DNA of 64,000 bases from CAG-791 sp963596015 (GTDB taxonomy: Bacteria; Bacillota; Clostridia; Lachnospirales; Lachnospiraceae). Location: the NCBI GenBank assembly GCA_963596015.1, contig CAVBJS010000005.1, positions 1-64,000 on the forward strand, written 5' to 3'. The notes under the pieces were generated by a model that saw only the letters and a list, made by a program, of their open reading frames with translations, was not told the origin of the DNA and ran no database searches. Shown one piece after another: positions 42,474 to 51,751 of this stretch (positions are counted from its first letter, which is position 1; each line of letters opens with the position of its first letter). Both the position numbers and the translations under genes were made by a program.

Positions 42474-43466
42474 ATGGAAAAGAAATCTCTGCTTAAAAAA
42501 CTCACCGGTTCCAGAGAAGTGAGTTTGGTCATTGTATTGATCCTGCTGTGCGGGTTTATCGCATTCCGGAATTCCACATTCCTGATGCCCTCCACACTGG
42601 CAGATATGTTTAAGAACTATGCGGTAACCTTTATCATCGCCATCGGCATGATGCTGATCCTGCTGATCGGTGGCATTGATATTTCGGTAGGCTCCATCTT
42701 AGGATTTGCAGGTATGACCGCTTCCCTGTTCCTGAGAGACCATCAGGGTACACCGGTATTGGTGATCATCCTGATCTCCACAGTGGTCGGTCTTCTCTGC
42801 GGCGTGGTCAACGGCCTGATCATTTCCTACGGCAAGGTACCGCCTATCATCTGTACCATGGGTATGATGAATGCTTACCGTGGCTTAGCGTACATCGTGG
42901 CAAAGAGCCAGTGGGTGGCAGCGTATCAGTTTACCAATTCCTACAAGGCTTTCGCACAGACCAATATCTTAGGACTGAGCAGCCTGGTTTGGATCATGAT
43001 CGCCATCTACGTTATTTTCTTTATCGTAATGAAATGGACTTCTCTGGGCAGAAGAGTTTACGCAGTAGGCTCCAATGCAGAGGCAGCAGAAGTCAGCGGC
43101 ATCAAAGTAGCAAAGGTTAAGCTTGGATGCTATGCTGTACTTGGTCTTCTCTCCGGTCTGGCCGGTGCCCTTTATACTTCCCTTTATGCATCTGCACAGG
43201 GAAATATGGGTGAAGGTCTGGAGATGGATGTGATCGCAGCCTGCGTAGTAGGCGGCGTGAGCATGACAGGCGGCAGCGGTTCCGTCGTAGGCGTGTTCTT
43301 AGGTTCTTTGATCCTGGCAGTCATCGGCAAGGGTCTTCCGCTGATCGGTATCTCCCAGTTTTGGCAGACCGCTATCAAGGGTCTGATCATCCTGGTAGCG
43401 ATCATCGTCAATGTGCTGGCGCAGAGATCCATGGACAGAGCCGCACTGAAAGGAAGGGAGATTTAG
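42474..43466 (+). CDS. Sugar ABC transporter permease 1
   Basis: A 330-residue RbsC-like permease with about ten membrane helices. The family loop G-G-I-D-I-S-V-G-S is near residue 63. It starts directly at the stop of the ATPase gene with no gap. Together with the next gene it forms a heteromeric permease, as in rhamnose and autoinducer-2 type systems, which have two permeases. Confidence 0.92.
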   Translation: MEKKSLLKKLTGSREVSLVIVLILLCGFIAFRNSTFLMPSTLADMFKNYAVTFIIAIGMMLILLIGGIDISVGSILGFAGMTASLFLRDHQGTPVLVIILISTVVGLLCGVVNGLIISYGKVPPIICTMGMMNAYRGLAYIVAKSQWVAAYQFTNSYKAFAQTNILGLSSLVWIMIAIYVIFFIVMKWTSLGRRVYAVGSNAEAAEVSGIKVAKVKLGCYAVLGLLSGLAGALYTSLYASAQGNMGEGLEMDVIAACVVGGVSMTGGSGSVVGVFLGSLILAVIGKGLPLIGISQFWQTAIKGLIILVAIIVNVLAQRSMDRAALKGREI

Positions 43467-43468
43467 TC

Positions 43469-44482
43469 ATGGCAGGAAAGTCAGGAAGAGATATAGCATT
43501 AACTGGCAAGAAAGACTGGAAGACAAATCTCCTTCGTTGGGAAAGCTTCCTGGTAGTCATCTTTATTGCCATCAATATCATGAATGCCTGCATCTCAGAC
43601 AAGTATCTGAGTGTTACAGGACTTTTTACAGCAACCAATACCTTTATTTATGAAGCATTCCTTCTGTTGCCCATGTGCTTTGTACTGTTGATCGGCGAGA
43701 TCGACATCTCCGTGGGTTCCACCGTAGCATTGTCCGCCTGCCTTCTGGGTGTTTCCTTTAATGCGACCCAGAACATGGGACTGGCCATTGTGGTCTGCCT
43801 GGCGGTAGGTACTCTCTGCGGTATGTTAAACGGTCTGATCCTGGTAAAGTTCACGGAGTTAAATCCCATGATCGTTACCCTGGGCACACAGATCATGTTC
43901 CGAGGCATTGCGGAAATGATCCTGGAGGATCAGGCAACCGGCGGCTTCACCAAGGTTAAATGGTTTTCCAACCTGTACTGGGGCAAACTGGGTGTAGTAC
44001 CTTACATGTTCATTATCTTCGTGATCTGCGCCGTGATCTTCGGTATCGTGATGCACAAGACCACCTTCGGCAGAAGAATGTATGCCATCGGCAGCAACCA
44101 GAAGGCATCCTTCTACTCCGGCATCAATGTTCCCGGTATCCGCTTTTTCATCTATGCACTGACCGGTTTCTTCTCCGGTGTTACCGCCATTTTCCTGGCA
44201 GCACAGATGGGCAGTGCCAGATCCAACGTAGGACAGGGATTTGAAATGGATGCCATTGGCATGGCTGTTTTAGGCGGTGTCATGACAGACGGCGGCAAGG
44301 GCAATTTCATCGGCGCTATGCTGGCTATGTTCATCTTGGGTTTCCTGGAGTATGGCCTGGGCCTGATCAATGTATCCGCACAGGTTATGCTGGTCATCAA
44401 GGGCCTGCTGCTGATCATCGCCGTTATGATCCCCAACTTAAAGCCTCTGTTCACAGCTAAGAAAAAGACTGCCAAGGCTTGA
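43469..44482 (+). CDS. Sugar ABC transporter permease 2
   Basis: A 337-residue RbsC-like permease. The loop G-E-I-D-I-S-V-G-S-T is near residue 76. ATG 43469 lies two bases after the previous stop and follows AAGGAAGGGAG. The gap to the binding protein has a direct repeat (ACCTAAGTT twice) and small hairpins that may raise relative expression of the binding protein. Confidence 0.92.
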   Translation: MAGKSGRDIALTGKKDWKTNLLRWESFLVVIFIAINIMNACISDKYLSVTGLFTATNTFIYEAFLLLPMCFVLLIGEIDISVGSTVALSACLLGVSFNATQNMGLAIVVCLAVGTLCGMLNGLILVKFTELNPMIVTLGTQIMFRGIAEMILEDQATGGFTKVKWFSNLYWGKLGVVPYMFIIFVICAVIFGIVMHKTTFGRRMYAIGSNQKASFYSGINVPGIRFFIYALTGFFSGVTAIFLAAQMGSARSNVGQGFEMDAIGMAVLGGVMTDGGKGNFIGAMLAMFILGFLEYGLGLINVSAQVMLVIKGLLLIIAVMIPNLKPLFTAKKKTAKA

Positions 44483-44603
44483 TATACCTAAGTTTACCTA
44501 AGTTACTCTGTGCAGCATTTTTAACGGAGCACAGTATCAATCGGTACCTTCGCCGCAAGGCGTTTGTATAAAACCAACTATTCTATATGGGAGGACAAAA
44601 AGC

Positions 44604-45716
44604 ATGAAAAAGAAAATCGTTAGTGTACTGCTTTGCACCGCAATGGCAGTAACGATGCTTGCAGGCTGTGGATCATCCGGTTCTACAGATTCCGCAAGTT
44701 CCACCGCTGCATCTACGGAGACCACCGAGGCAGCAGCAGATGACGGAGCAGACGAGGCTGCATCTACCACCGCAGCAGGCGGCGGCACCTACGCTATCAT
44801 CGTAAAGAGCGCAGGTAACCCTTACAACCAGAAGATGATCGAGGGCTTCAAGAACGTCATCGAGACCGAAGGCAATACCTGTGTTGTTAAGGAGCCCGCA
44901 GAGGCAACCGCAGAAGCACAGATCGCTATGATCAATGAGTGCGTATCCCAGGGCGTGGATTCCATCTCTATCGCAGCAAATGATGCTGACGCATTAGAGC
45001 CCGCTCTGACCGCAGCTAAGGAAGCAGGCATCCATGTATCTTCCTTCGACTCTTCCACCAACGCAGAGAGCCGCGAGATCTTCATCAACCAGGCCGGTGT
45101 ACAGATCATCGGCGAGACCCTGATGGATGCTGTTAAGGATATCACCGGCGGCGAAGGCCAGTGGGCAATCCTTTCCGCAACCAGCCAGGCTACCAACCAG
45201 AACGCATGGATCGACGCTATGAAGTCCGTTATGGAAGGCGACGATTATGCAGGCCTTGAGTTAGTAGACGTTGTTTACGGCGATGACGAGTATCAGAAGT
45301 CTGTTGACCAGACCACTGCATTACTTTCTAACTATCCTGATCTGAAGGTTATCTGCGCACCTACTACTGTTGGTATCATGGCAGCAGCTAAGGTTCTGCA
45401 GGATCAGGGCTCTGATGTAAAGCTGACCGGTTTAGGTCTTCCTTCCGAGATGGCTGATTACATCGGCGATGACGATGCACACTCCTGCCCTTACATGTAT
45501 CTGTGGAATCCCATTGATATCGGCAGCCTGACCGCTTATACCGCCATCGCTCTGGTAAATGGCGACATCACCGGCGCAACCGGCGACAAGTTCACCGCAG
45601 GCGACCTTGGCAGCTACGAAGTAGTTGAGGCATCCGACGGTGGTACCGAAGTTATCCTTGGGCCTCCTTTCAAGTTCGAGCCTTCTAACATCGACGAGTG
45701 GAAGTCTGTATACTAA
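44604..45716 (+). CDS. Rhamnose-type sugar-binding lipoprotein
   Basis: A 370-residue periplasmic-binding-protein homologue anchored to the membrane by Cys22 (lipobox M-L-A-G-C). A Ser/Thr/Ala-rich spacer precedes the ligand-binding domain, with N-P-Y-N-Q at its start. The segment G-L-G-L-P-S-E-M and the end F-E-P-S-N-I-D-E-W fit the RhaS branch, which binds L-rhamnose. The mutarotase gene directly after it strengthens this. The strong AGGAGG-like site and codon use suggest high expression. Confidence 0.9.
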   Translation: MKKKIVSVLLCTAMAVTMLAGCGSSGSTDSASSTAASTETTEAAADDGADEAASTTAAGGGTYAIIVKSAGNPYNQKMIEGFKNVIETEGNTCVVKEPAEATAEAQIAMINECVSQGVDSISIAANDADALEPALTAAKEAGIHVSSFDSSTNAESREIFINQAGVQIIGETLMDAVKDITGGEGQWAILSATSQATNQNAWIDAMKSVMEGDDYAGLELVDVVYGDDEYQKSVDQTTALLSNYPDLKVICAPTTVGIMAAAKVLQDQGSDVKLTGLGLPSEMADYIGDDDAHSCPYMYLWNPIDIGSLTAYTAIALVNGDITGATGDKFTAGDLGSYEVVEASDGGTEVILGPPFKFEPSNIDEWKSVY

Positions 45717-45726
45717 AGCATAACAG

Positions 45727-45764
45727 CTGCCTGTGCGTGAACTGCGCACAGGCAGTTTCATTTT
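45727..45764 (+). terminator. Hairpin between binding protein and mutarotase genes
   Basis: CTGCCTGTGCG and CGCACAGGCAG form a perfect 11-bp stem, then TTTCATTTT. It probably ends most transcripts and lowers mutarotase expression. Confidence 0.82.
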
Positions 45765-45784
45765 AAAAGGAGGTTAGTACCCAA

Positions 45785-46096
45785 ATGGTAAAAGCATTTA
45801 AGATGAAGCTGTACGAAGGCATGGCAGAGGAATATGAAAAGCGCCATAATGCCCTGTGGCCGGAGATGAAGGATATGATCCATGAGTACGGCGGAAAGAA
45901 TTATTCCATCTTCTTAGATAAGGAAACCAATATCCTGTACGGCTATATCGAGATCGAGAGCGAAGAAAAATGGGCTAAGAGCGCCGATACGGCCATCAAT
46001 CGCAAGTGGTGGGACTTCATGGCAGATATCATGGAGACCAACCCGGACAACAGCCCGGTATGCACGGATCTGCAGAAGGTATTTCATCTGGATTAA
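45785..46096 (+). CDS. rhaM: L-rhamnose mutarotase
   Basis: A 103-residue protein of the RhaM/RhaU family, which interconverts alpha- and beta-L-rhamnose. The likely catalytic residues are Tyr17 and His21 in E-E-Y-E-K-R-H-N-A-L-W, with the conserved W75-W76-D near the C-terminus. AAAGGAGG lies before the ATG. The rest of the rhamnose pathway (isomerase, kinase, aldolase) is not in the window, so it must be elsewhere or the true sugar may be a relative. Confidence 0.9.
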   Translation: MVKAFKMKLYEGMAEEYEKRHNALWPEMKDMIHEYGGKNYSIFLDKETNILYGYIEIESEEKWAKSADTAINRKWWDFMADIMETNPDNSPVCTDLQKVFHLD

Positions 46097-46131
46097 GATC
46101 CAAGGCATTAAGCGGCATCCATAGGGACTTA

Positions 46132-46172
46132 ACACCGGTATCAACCGTTTCAGGGGATACCGGTGTTTTTTT
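46132..46172 (+). terminator. Terminator after rhaM
   Basis: ACACCGGTATC and GATACCGGTGT form a perfect 11-bp stem followed by seven T. Confidence 0.93.
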
Positions 46173-46190
46173 ATAAACAGTTTGCTGTGC

Positions 46191-46238
46191 TTACCGTTCA
46201 GACGTCACCCTTCTGCCTGGCCGGCGTCTGAACGGTAA
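46191..46238. repeat. 14-bp inverted repeat (GTTC-type palindrome)
   Basis: TTACCGTTCAGACG and CGTCTGAACGGTAA are perfect inverted copies around 20 bases. The arm GGCGTCTGAAC-TGTAAC recurs at 56600-56616, preceded in both by CTGGCC. A shorter relative occurs near 60822. It looks like a dispersed palindrome; no function is evident. The remaining bases to 46410 hold nothing that I can support. Confidence 0.8.
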
Positions 46239-46410
46239 CAGACCGCGGGAAATTCTTCAGACAGATGTGCGGAGAAGATGCATCAAAGAGCAAGAAAAAT
46301 GGTATACTTTTCATTGGGGAAAGCCTGCACCAAGTAGGCTTGACGCAATAACAGGAAATGCCCACATGGGGAAGGGCACTTTCTGAGGCAAAGAACGGAG
46401 GTTACACCAA

Positions 46411-48882
46411 ATGATCAAAGAAAGCTTTAACAGAAACTGGCAGTTTCGCAGATCTACCGGCTCGGTTTTTGAGAGTCTGATGGGCAATCCGGCCCAGAGT
46501 GAGGAAGTGGATCTGCCTCACGATGCGTCCATTCATGAGAAGCGCAGCAGTGAGGATCCCAGCGGCAGCGGTAATGGCTTTTTCCATGAGTACAGCTGTA
46601 TCTATGAAAAGACCTGGACACCGGAGGAGGCAGACCGGGATAAGATCTTCACGCTGGAGTTTGAGGGCGTCTATCAGAATGCCTTTCTGTATGTAAACCA
46701 TGCCTTTGTGGCTAAGCACCCCTATGGCTATGGAAATTTCTATGCGGACATTACCAAATATCTGGAAATAGGCCGTCCCAACCAGGTACAGGTAGTGGTG
46801 AAAAATGCCGGCCCCAGCGGTCGTTGGTATACCGGCGGCGGTATCTACCGGGATGTGCATATCATGAAGGCGGACCGGATGCACTTCTCCTGTACCGGTA
46901 TCCATCTGGCCGTCACGGATCTGGAGCAGGATCAGGCGGTGATCCGGGCAGAGGCGAAGGTACAGAACCGGCGTCAGGGCGTGCAGAAGGCAGCGTGGAA
47001 GGTGCAGCTTTATGATGCGAAGCAGCAGCTGGCGGCAGAGGCGACCATGCCCTTTACCATGATGGAAAATGAGGAAGGTATCTACCGGCAGTATCTGTAT
47101 GTGCCGGAGCCTCATGCGTGGAGCGCAGAGGATCCTTACCTGTATACCTATCGGGCAGAGTTGATGGTGGATGGAGTGGTATGTGACCGGGAGGAAGGAA
47201 CCTTTGGCATCCGCAGACTGCAGCTGGATCCTAAGCATGGGCTGCGGGTCAACGGCCGGGAAGTAAAGCTGCGGGGCGGCTGTCTGCACCATGACAACGG
47301 CGTGATCGGCACCGCGGAATTTGCCCATGCAGAGGAAGTGAGGGTGCGAAACCTGAAGGAAGCCGGCTTTAATGCCATCCGCAGCTCCCACTATCCTATG
47401 AGCAGACGGCTTTTGGAGGCCTGCGACCGGCTGGGTATGTATGTGATGGATGAGTTTTCCGATGTATGGACCAGCACCAAGGTGGAATTGGATTACGGCA
47501 TGGCCATGTCTGATTGGTGGGAATATGACATCACCCATATGGTGGACAAGGATTATAACCATCCCTGTGTGATCCTGTATTCCATCGGCAATGAAATTCC
47601 GGAGACGGGGAACTGCTTTGATGTGCAATGGGGCAAAAAGCTCGCCGATCTGCTGCGCCGTCTGGATGATACCCGTTATATCGTCAACAGCATGAATCTG
47701 ATGCTCTCTGTCATGCAGGATATGCCAAAGCTCATGGCAGAAATGGCAGGTGCAGGAAATGGGGATGTATCGGCAGCGGGCGAGATCAATGAGATGATGA
47801 CAGACCTGGGGGCGCTGATGGGCAAGCTGGTGACCAGTGACTTTGTGGATAAGGCCACGGCTGAGGCCTCCGGTCAGGTGGATATCACCGGTCTTAACTA
47901 TGCCGCCCAGCGCTATGAGCTGGACGAAAAGCTTCACCCTGACCGCATCGTCGTAGGTTCGGAGACCTATCCCATGGATCTGGATGTGAACTGGGCCCTG
48001 GTAGAAAAGTATCCCAATATCATCGGTGATTTCGATTGGACGGCCTATGATTATCTGGGAGAGGCCGGTATCGGCAAGATCACCTATGGCGGGGAAGGAC
48101 GCTCGGAAGGAAACTTCTATGCCCCGTATCCCTGCAAGGCGGCCTATTGCGGCGATATCAATCTCTTAGGAGATGCAAGGCCGGTGGCCTTCTGGAGAAA
48201 GAGTATCTGGGGCATGCAAAAGGCACCCTACATCGCCGTATGCCCGCCGGCACACTATGGACAAAAGCTTCAGAAAACCCAGTGGGCTATGACAGATGCC
48301 GTCCGCTCCTGGAACTGGACAGGCTATGAAGGCAAACCCATCCGGGTGGAGGTGTACAGCGACGCCCAGGAAGTAGAACTGCTGGTTGGCGGAGAGAGTA
48401 TCGGCAGAAAGCAGCCGGGGCAGGATGCCGATGCGGATCATAAAAAGAATATGGTCGTTTTCCATACGGTCTATCAGCCCGGACAGATAGAAGCCGTAGC
48501 CTACAGCGACGGTAAGGAAGTAAGCCGGGATATCCTGCAGACCGCAGGGGATACAGTCCATATAAAGGCAGTGGCAGACAGAGATATCATACCGGCAGAC
48601 GGCAGCGATATCTGCTATGTGGAGATAGAACTGGCGGATGAAAACGGGATCCGCAATCCGGAGGCAGTGAGGAAGATCAAAGTAAGCGCCCAGGGTGCCG
48701 GTTATGTCCTGGGATTCGGCAGCGCCGATCCGGAGTCGGAAGAAGATTACTTCGACACCGAAGCCAATACCTTTGAAGGAAGACTCCGGGCCGCCATTCG
48801 GGCCAACAAATCCGGTGAGATCCTGGTGGAATTCTCCGCAGAGGATATGGATAGCGTGACAGTGAAGATACTGGCGCAGTAG
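46411..48882 (+). CDS. Glycoside hydrolase family 2 (beta-galactosidase-like)
   Basis: An 823-residue GH2 enzyme without a signal peptide, so it acts on imported glycosides. The order is sugar-binding jelly roll, Ig-like domain, TIM barrel and C-terminal beta domains. The barrel carries S-S-H-Y-P-M near 325, acid/base Glu395 in I-G-N-E-I and nucleophile Glu518 in V-G-S-E-T. GH2 members cleave beta-galactosides, glucuronides or mannosides; specificity is not readable here. An ideal GGAGG site precedes the ATG. It lies beyond the rhaM terminator, so it may be a separate unit. Confidence 0.92.
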   Translation: MIKESFNRNWQFRRSTGSVFESLMGNPAQSEEVDLPHDASIHEKRSSEDPSGSGNGFFHEYSCIYEKTWTPEEADRDKIFTLEFEGVYQNAFLYVNHAFVAKHPYGYGNFYADITKYLEIGRPNQVQVVVKNAGPSGRWYTGGGIYRDVHIMKADRMHFSCTGIHLAVTDLEQDQAVIRAEAKVQNRRQGVQKAAWKVQLYDAKQQLAAEATMPFTMMENEEGIYRQYLYVPEPHAWSAEDPYLYTYRAELMVDGVVCDREEGTFGIRRLQLDPKHGLRVNGREVKLRGGCLHHDNGVIGTAEFAHAEEVRVRNLKEAGFNAIRSSHYPMSRRLLEACDRLGMYVMDEFSDVWTSTKVELDYGMAMSDWWEYDITHMVDKDYNHPCVILYSIGNEIPETGNCFDVQWGKKLADLLRRLDDTRYIVNSMNLMLSVMQDMPKLMAEMAGAGNGDVSAAGEINEMMTDLGALMGKLVTSDFVDKATAEASGQVDITGLNYAAQRYELDEKLHPDRIVVGSETYPMDLDVNWALVEKYPNIIGDFDWTAYDYLGEAGIGKITYGGEGRSEGNFYAPYPCKAAYCGDINLLGDARPVAFWRKSIWGMQKAPYIAVCPPAHYGQKLQKTQWAMTDAVRSWNWTGYEGKPIRVEVYSDAQEVELLVGGESIGRKQPGQDADADHKKNMVVFHTVYQPGQIEAVAYSDGKEVSRDILQTAGDTVHIKAVADRDIIPADGSDICYVEIELADENGIRNPEAVRKIKVSAQGAGYVLGFGSADPESEEDYFDTEANTFEGRLRAAIRANKSGEILVEFSAEDMDSVTVKILAQ

Positions 48883-49030
48883 ACAGAATGCTTGACAGCG
48901 TAAACGGAATATACGAGTAAGAGAGCGACCGACGTCCTGTTCTTTATGATGATGAAAAAAATGGTGGAGTTTGAGAGCAGTGCAAATTCGTAGGGGTACT
49001 GAACTGCAAAAGTAATAGCGCATCATCTAT

Positions 49031-49072
49031 AGGAGAAAGGTTTGTTGTAAGGCAGCAGCTTTTCTCCTTTTT
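49031..49072 (+). terminator. Terminator after the GH2 gene
   Basis: AGGAGAAA pairs with TTTCTCCT across a long loop, followed by TTTTTC. Confidence 0.65.
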
Positions 49073-49142
49073 CATTATGAAAACTTTGTCGCAACACTGT
49101 AATAGATAGTTTTAATGGGGATAGCATGAAATGGAGGTTACC

Positions 49143-51425
49143 ATGAAAGACAATTATGACGAACAGCAATCACCCAAATGGCACCGCACCGGCGCAGAGG
49201 ATCACGAACTGATCCAAAACGAGGGTGGAAAGACCCTTGGCTTAGCCAAGGGGAGCAAAGTGTCCCTTCTGTATAAGGACGGCTATGCTTTTAAGGATTT
49301 CCTGGGGACGGGAGAACTGGCGCCTTATGAGGACTGGCGGCTTTCTTATGAAGAACGGGCGGCGGATCTGGCACAGCGGCTTTCCGTAGAGGACATTGCC
49401 GGCCTGATGCTTTACAGCAGTCACCAGCTGATCCCGGCCAAGGGACCCCGGGCTGTTATTTTTGGCGGCACCTATGGGGGAAAACGGTATGAGGAAAGTG
49501 GCGCAGAGCCCTGGGATCTCACGGACCAGCAAAAGACCTTTATTACCGAAGACCGGATCCGTCATGTGTTGATCCTGGGATTGGAGAGCACGGAGACGGC
49601 GGTCCGGTGGAATAACAAGGTGCAGGCGCTGGCAGAGGGAGAAGGCTTTGGTATTCCCCTTAATAACTGCTCCGATCCCCGGCATGGGGCCGGTACGGAG
49701 GCAGAGTACATGGCCATCACCGGAGAGCCCATCTCTAAGTGGGCCAACGGCATAGGCTTTACCGCCACCTTCGATCCGGAGACGGTGCGGGAGTTCGGCG
49801 AGGCGGCCTCGGCGGAGTACAGAGCCTTAGGCATCACCACAGCCCTTTCACCCCAGATCGATCTGGCGACAGAGCCCAGATGGATGCGGTTCGCAGATAC
49901 CTTTGGAGAGCATACCCAGTTGACCATAGACATGACCAAGGCCTACTGCGATGGTTTCCAGACCACCCAGGACAGCCCGGATGGCTGGGGCGCCGACAGC
50001 GTCAACGCCATGGTAAAGCATTTCCCCGGCGGCGGTCCGGTGGAAGCAGGCAGAGACGCCCACTATGCCTATGGAAAATATGCTGTTTACCCCGGAGATA
50101 ACTTTAAGGAGCACTTAAAGCCTTTTTCCCAGGGCGCTTTTGCACTGGATGGAAAGACAGGGAAGGCTAGCGCCGTCATGCCCTACTATACGGTGTCCAC
50201 CGGCGCGGATCAAAAATATGGGGAAAATGTGGGCAATTCCTATAATAAATATCTCATCACCGATCTGCTGCGGCAGGAGCTGGGCTACGACGGGGTGGTA
50301 TGCACCGACTGGTCTATTACCCACGACATCGGTAAGACCGAGGAAGAATTTGCCGGAAAATGCTGGGGCGTGGAAAATCTGACCGAGGCCGAAAGACACT
50401 TAAAAGCACTGGAGGCCGGGGTGGATCAGTTCGGCGGCAACAGCGACGCTGCGCCGCTGCTGGAGGCCTATGCCCTGTATCGGGAAAAATACGGCGAGGA
50501 GGCAGCCATGGCACGTTTTCGCCGGTCTGCTTATCGGCTTTTATTGAATATCTTCCGCACAGGCCTGTTTGAGAATCCTTATCTGGATCTGGCGTCCTCC
50601 GAGGCCACTGTAGGCAGAGCCGACTTTGTGGAGAAGGGCTACCGCTCTCAGCTTCGCTCGGTCACTATGATCAAAAATAAGGAAAATACCCTGCCCCTGC
50701 AAACCGGGATCCGCCTCTATGTGCCGGATCGTTTCGTGGGTTCCTATCTGGATTTCATGAGTCATCCCACCAGGGAGCGGACCATCACGCCTGCCGGCAA
50801 AAAGGTTCTGGAAAAGCAGTTTATCCTGGTGGATAGCCCTGAGGAGGCAGATGCCGCCATCTGCTACATGGAGTCCCCTATTTCTGTGGGCTATGATCCG
50901 AAGAATCTGGAAAAGGGCGGCAATGGCTATGTACCCATCACCTTGCAGTACCGCCCCTATCAGGCAGTCAGTGCGCGGGAGCACAGTCTGGCCGGCGGCG
51001 ATCCGTTGGAAGATTTCACAGACCGCAGCTATAAGGATAAATGGAACCATGCCGCCAATGAAAGTGATCTGGATCACCTGATGGAGACAAAGAAACGCAT
51101 GGGAGACAAACCGGTGATCGCAGTGGTCTCTCTCCATAATCCCATGGTCATGGCGGAAATGGAGCCCTATGCGGATGCTATCCTATTGGAATATGGCGTC
51201 AGTGCCCAGGCAGTGACAGACATACTGACAGGCAAGTCTGCGCCGGAGGGACTGCTGCCGGTACAGCTGCCCGCGGATATGGATACGGTGGAAAAACAGT
51301 GTGAGGACGTGGCCTTTGACATGACCTGCTATCGGGACAGCCAGGGTAATGTATATGACTTTGGCTTTGGTCTTAACTTTGAAGGAGTGATCCGGGACGA
51401 AAGAACCCGTCGGTATGCCAGATAA
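49143..51425 (+). CDS. Glycoside hydrolase family 3
   Basis: A 760-residue GH3 enzyme with the usual (beta/alpha)8 domain and a following alpha/beta sandwich. The predicted nucleophile is Asp389 in V-C-T-D-W-S. Substrate-site motifs K-H-F-P-G-G and R-W-M-R-F-A-D-T-F-G-E are present. There is no signal peptide and no fibronectin-like tail. Beta-glucosidase or beta-xylosidase activity is typical; other GH3 specificities are possible. ATG 49143 follows GGAGG; an ATG four codons earlier overlaps that site. Confidence 0.92.
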   Translation: MKDNYDEQQSPKWHRTGAEDHELIQNEGGKTLGLAKGSKVSLLYKDGYAFKDFLGTGELAPYEDWRLSYEERAADLAQRLSVEDIAGLMLYSSHQLIPAKGPRAVIFGGTYGGKRYEESGAEPWDLTDQQKTFITEDRIRHVLILGLESTETAVRWNNKVQALAEGEGFGIPLNNCSDPRHGAGTEAEYMAITGEPISKWANGIGFTATFDPETVREFGEAASAEYRALGITTALSPQIDLATEPRWMRFADTFGEHTQLTIDMTKAYCDGFQTTQDSPDGWGADSVNAMVKHFPGGGPVEAGRDAHYAYGKYAVYPGDNFKEHLKPFSQGAFALDGKTGKASAVMPYYTVSTGADQKYGENVGNSYNKYLITDLLRQELGYDGVVCTDWSITHDIGKTEEEFAGKCWGVENLTEAERHLKALEAGVDQFGGNSDAAPLLEAYALYREKYGEEAAMARFRRSAYRLLLNIFRTGLFENPYLDLASSEATVGRADFVEKGYRSQLRSVTMIKNKENTLPLQTGIRLYVPDRFVGSYLDFMSHPTRERTITPAGKKVLEKQFILVDSPEEADAAICYMESPISVGYDPKNLEKGGNGYVPITLQYRPYQAVSAREHSLAGGDPLEDFTDRSYKDKWNHAANESDLDHLMETKKRMGDKPVIAVVSLHNPMVMAEMEPYADAILLEYGVSAQAVTDILTGKSAPEGLLPVQLPADMDTVEKQCEDVAFDMTCYRDSQGNVYDFGFGLNFEGVIRDERTRRYAR

Positions 51426-51543
51426 ACCGGAGCATAAGGAAATATATGGAATATAGGGAGCACAAGGCAACTACAGGAACACGCCCGTTATCCGGTGGCA
51501 TATCCGGGAGAAAGTGACAGAGACACCAAATTGTACTATAGCG

Positions 51544-51578
51544 AAATAGCTGCTTTGGCTTGACAAAAGCGGCTATTT
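51544..51578. other. Inverted repeat in the GH3-ECF gap
   Basis: AAATAGCTGCTTT and AAAAGCGGCTATTT pair over 13 positions with an eight-base loop and no T tract. It may stabilise the GH3 mRNA end or help to end transcription. The rest of the 326-bp gap (51426-51751) is the second multi-hairpin element and otherwise empty. Confidence 0.6.
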
Positions 51579-51638
51579 GAAGGAAACTGATGGATGCGAA
51601 AATGCGGATCCGGGGGAGAAATAGAGGTCATCCGTGCG

Positions 51639-51750
51639 TCAAATGGCATTGATGCTGTAAACGTCATCGATGCAGGAGCACATCGGAGAATTCGCCTGGG
51701 TGAAATTCTCCTCGTGTTGCCGCGGTAAATTGCGGCAAGAAAGGAAAAAG
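51639..51750 (+). repeat. Multi-hairpin intergenic element, copy 2
   Basis: Hairpins B (51646-51673), C (51685-51711) and D (51717-51738) match copy 1 at 33399-33509 in order, spacing and loops. Changes mostly keep pairing: A-U to G-U in B and D, and C-G to U-G type in C. Hairpin A is absent. The element ends 14 bases before the S-component start, so it forms that gene's leader. Confidence 0.87.
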
Positions 51751-51751
51751 T

